Part shown: positions 63,293 through 64,000 of the stretch, in pieces
Position numbering within the stretch: the stretch's first letter is position 1
Layout of the letters: each line of letters starts with the position of its first letter
Origin: Anthopleura xanthogrammica
Lineage: Eukaryota; Cnidaria; Anthozoa; Actiniaria; Actiniidae
Direction of reading: 5' to 3'
Length of the DNA: 64,000 bases
NCBI GenBank assembly: GCA_964019055.1
Contig: OZ025210.1
Location: 11,375,158-11,439,157, forward strand
Notes under the pieces: model-generated
The model's database searches: none
The model's input: only the letters and a program-made list of their open reading frames with translations
Told to the model about the DNA's origin: nothing
Position numbers and translations under genes: made by a program

Positions 63293-64000
63293 AGGGTTCT
63301 AGGATTCTATACCTGGTCGCTGTTACAGAGTTCTTTTAGTTTAAATTGGCAGCTGGCTACTTTGGCAAAAAAGTAATTAGAAAACTTCCTTAGGAAGTCA
63401 TGTTATACAGAATGTAACGCTAATTAAAAACATAGAGAGAAAAATCAGTGGGGGTTTCCCGAGCTCGCCTTTTCGAGATATTGAAGTTTGAACATTACTA
63501 TCCAGGTGATCTGACTAGGCGCGCAAAGCATGATTTCCTGATCTGAAAAAGAATCAATCCCATCATCCACCGTACGCTCAATTCACTTGAGTTTCATGGC
63601 GGCCATCTTGATTTTAGGCTAATTATGAGCGACTTTCTCGCCAATAAGTTTTTTCTTATTGAAAACGAGACGCTATAGATAACAGATAAAAGGATTTTCT
63701 TAAGGTTCAAAGTATCCTGGAGATTTTTGAGATGAAGCTCCAAATTCTGCATTTTGTTTGTTGAATAAACCGATGACCAAAAAAAGCACATACATGCAAC
63801 TATGCTTTTTCCATAAGTTAAAGTACTAAATGGGTTTTTTTGTCAAACTTTGATAAAATATTGCTTTTTATCTTCTTTTTTTTAAGGAAATTCAAACTAA
63901 CATATAGAGTCCAGTTAAAAAAAATCAGGGTTTCGCGCGTCCGGTTTGAGCTTAAAACGTGTTTGGTTCCTCAACAAAGTTTTGTTGTTGTTTACTAAAT

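Larger units (their letters stand above)
61988..64000 (+). repeat. Segmental duplication, right copy (runs past the window end)
   Basis: Near-identical to 54776-56786. Differences are scattered single bases and one-base indels. Confidence 0.9.

Overview
The window looks like nuclear DNA of an invertebrate animal, most likely an anthozoan cnidarian (coral or sea anemone). It is AT-rich, genes are widely spaced, non-LTR retrotransposons and short inverted-repeat DNA transposons (MITEs) are abundant, and there are long microsatellites. The taxon is an inference from genome style and from the gene families present (an expanded TMEM26-like family and a Sulfotransfer_4-type sulfotransferase); no species marker is visible.

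The core, about 13.5-46.8 kb, is a cluster of eight intronless genes for multi-pass membrane proteins that I assign to the TMEM26 family. The assignment rests on the motifs QDIPFLVIR and KN near the C-terminus and the DIYE/DIWD helix in the middle. They form two subfamilies. Type A proteins start MADVCC or MSDVCS and lie at 19105-20073 (+), 30294-31337 (+), 34439-35368 (+) and 43478-44479 (-). Type B proteins mostly start MAEHIEEVQE or similar and lie at 13472-14536 (-), 21232-22155 (+), 39007-39960 (+) and 45805-46788 (-). A ninth copy, type A, survives only as a C-terminal remnant at 12014-12229 (-). Type B genes share a conserved upstream block, type A genes share a conserved leader, and several A and B genes share the same downstream block, so the array grew by repeated segmental duplication and inversion. 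The clearest event is a 4-kb tandem duplication (29885-34020 and 34021-37986) whose junction shows TTACT microhomology. It also cut off a copy of the first exon of a putative secreted-protein gene (intact exon at 37952-38106).

Both flanks hold small intronless genes for single-pass membrane proteins: signal peptide or hydrophobic N-terminus, short Ser/Thr/Asn-rich or basic segment, one membrane segment, short tail. They lie at 2114-2581 (-), 6467-6817 (+), 51034-51444 (+) and 55078-55479 (+). The last is repeated at 62291-62693 within a duplication of at least 2 kb, and that copy has a one-base frameshift. At 60473-61192 lies a sulfotransferase-like gene with a C-terminal membrane anchor.

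The rest is mostly repeat DNA. It includes two LINE reverse-transcriptase relics (one with a clear 24-bp target duplication), LINE 3' fragments inside the tandem duplication, about ten MITE families (several nested), a tRNA-derived sequence, a candidate solo LTR, and simple repeats (TTTC, TTCTTTCA, TTTCA, TTA, GAGTCC). Start sites were set at real ATG codons, because several of the longest open frames begin at GTG or TTG, which is not expected for nuclear animal genes.
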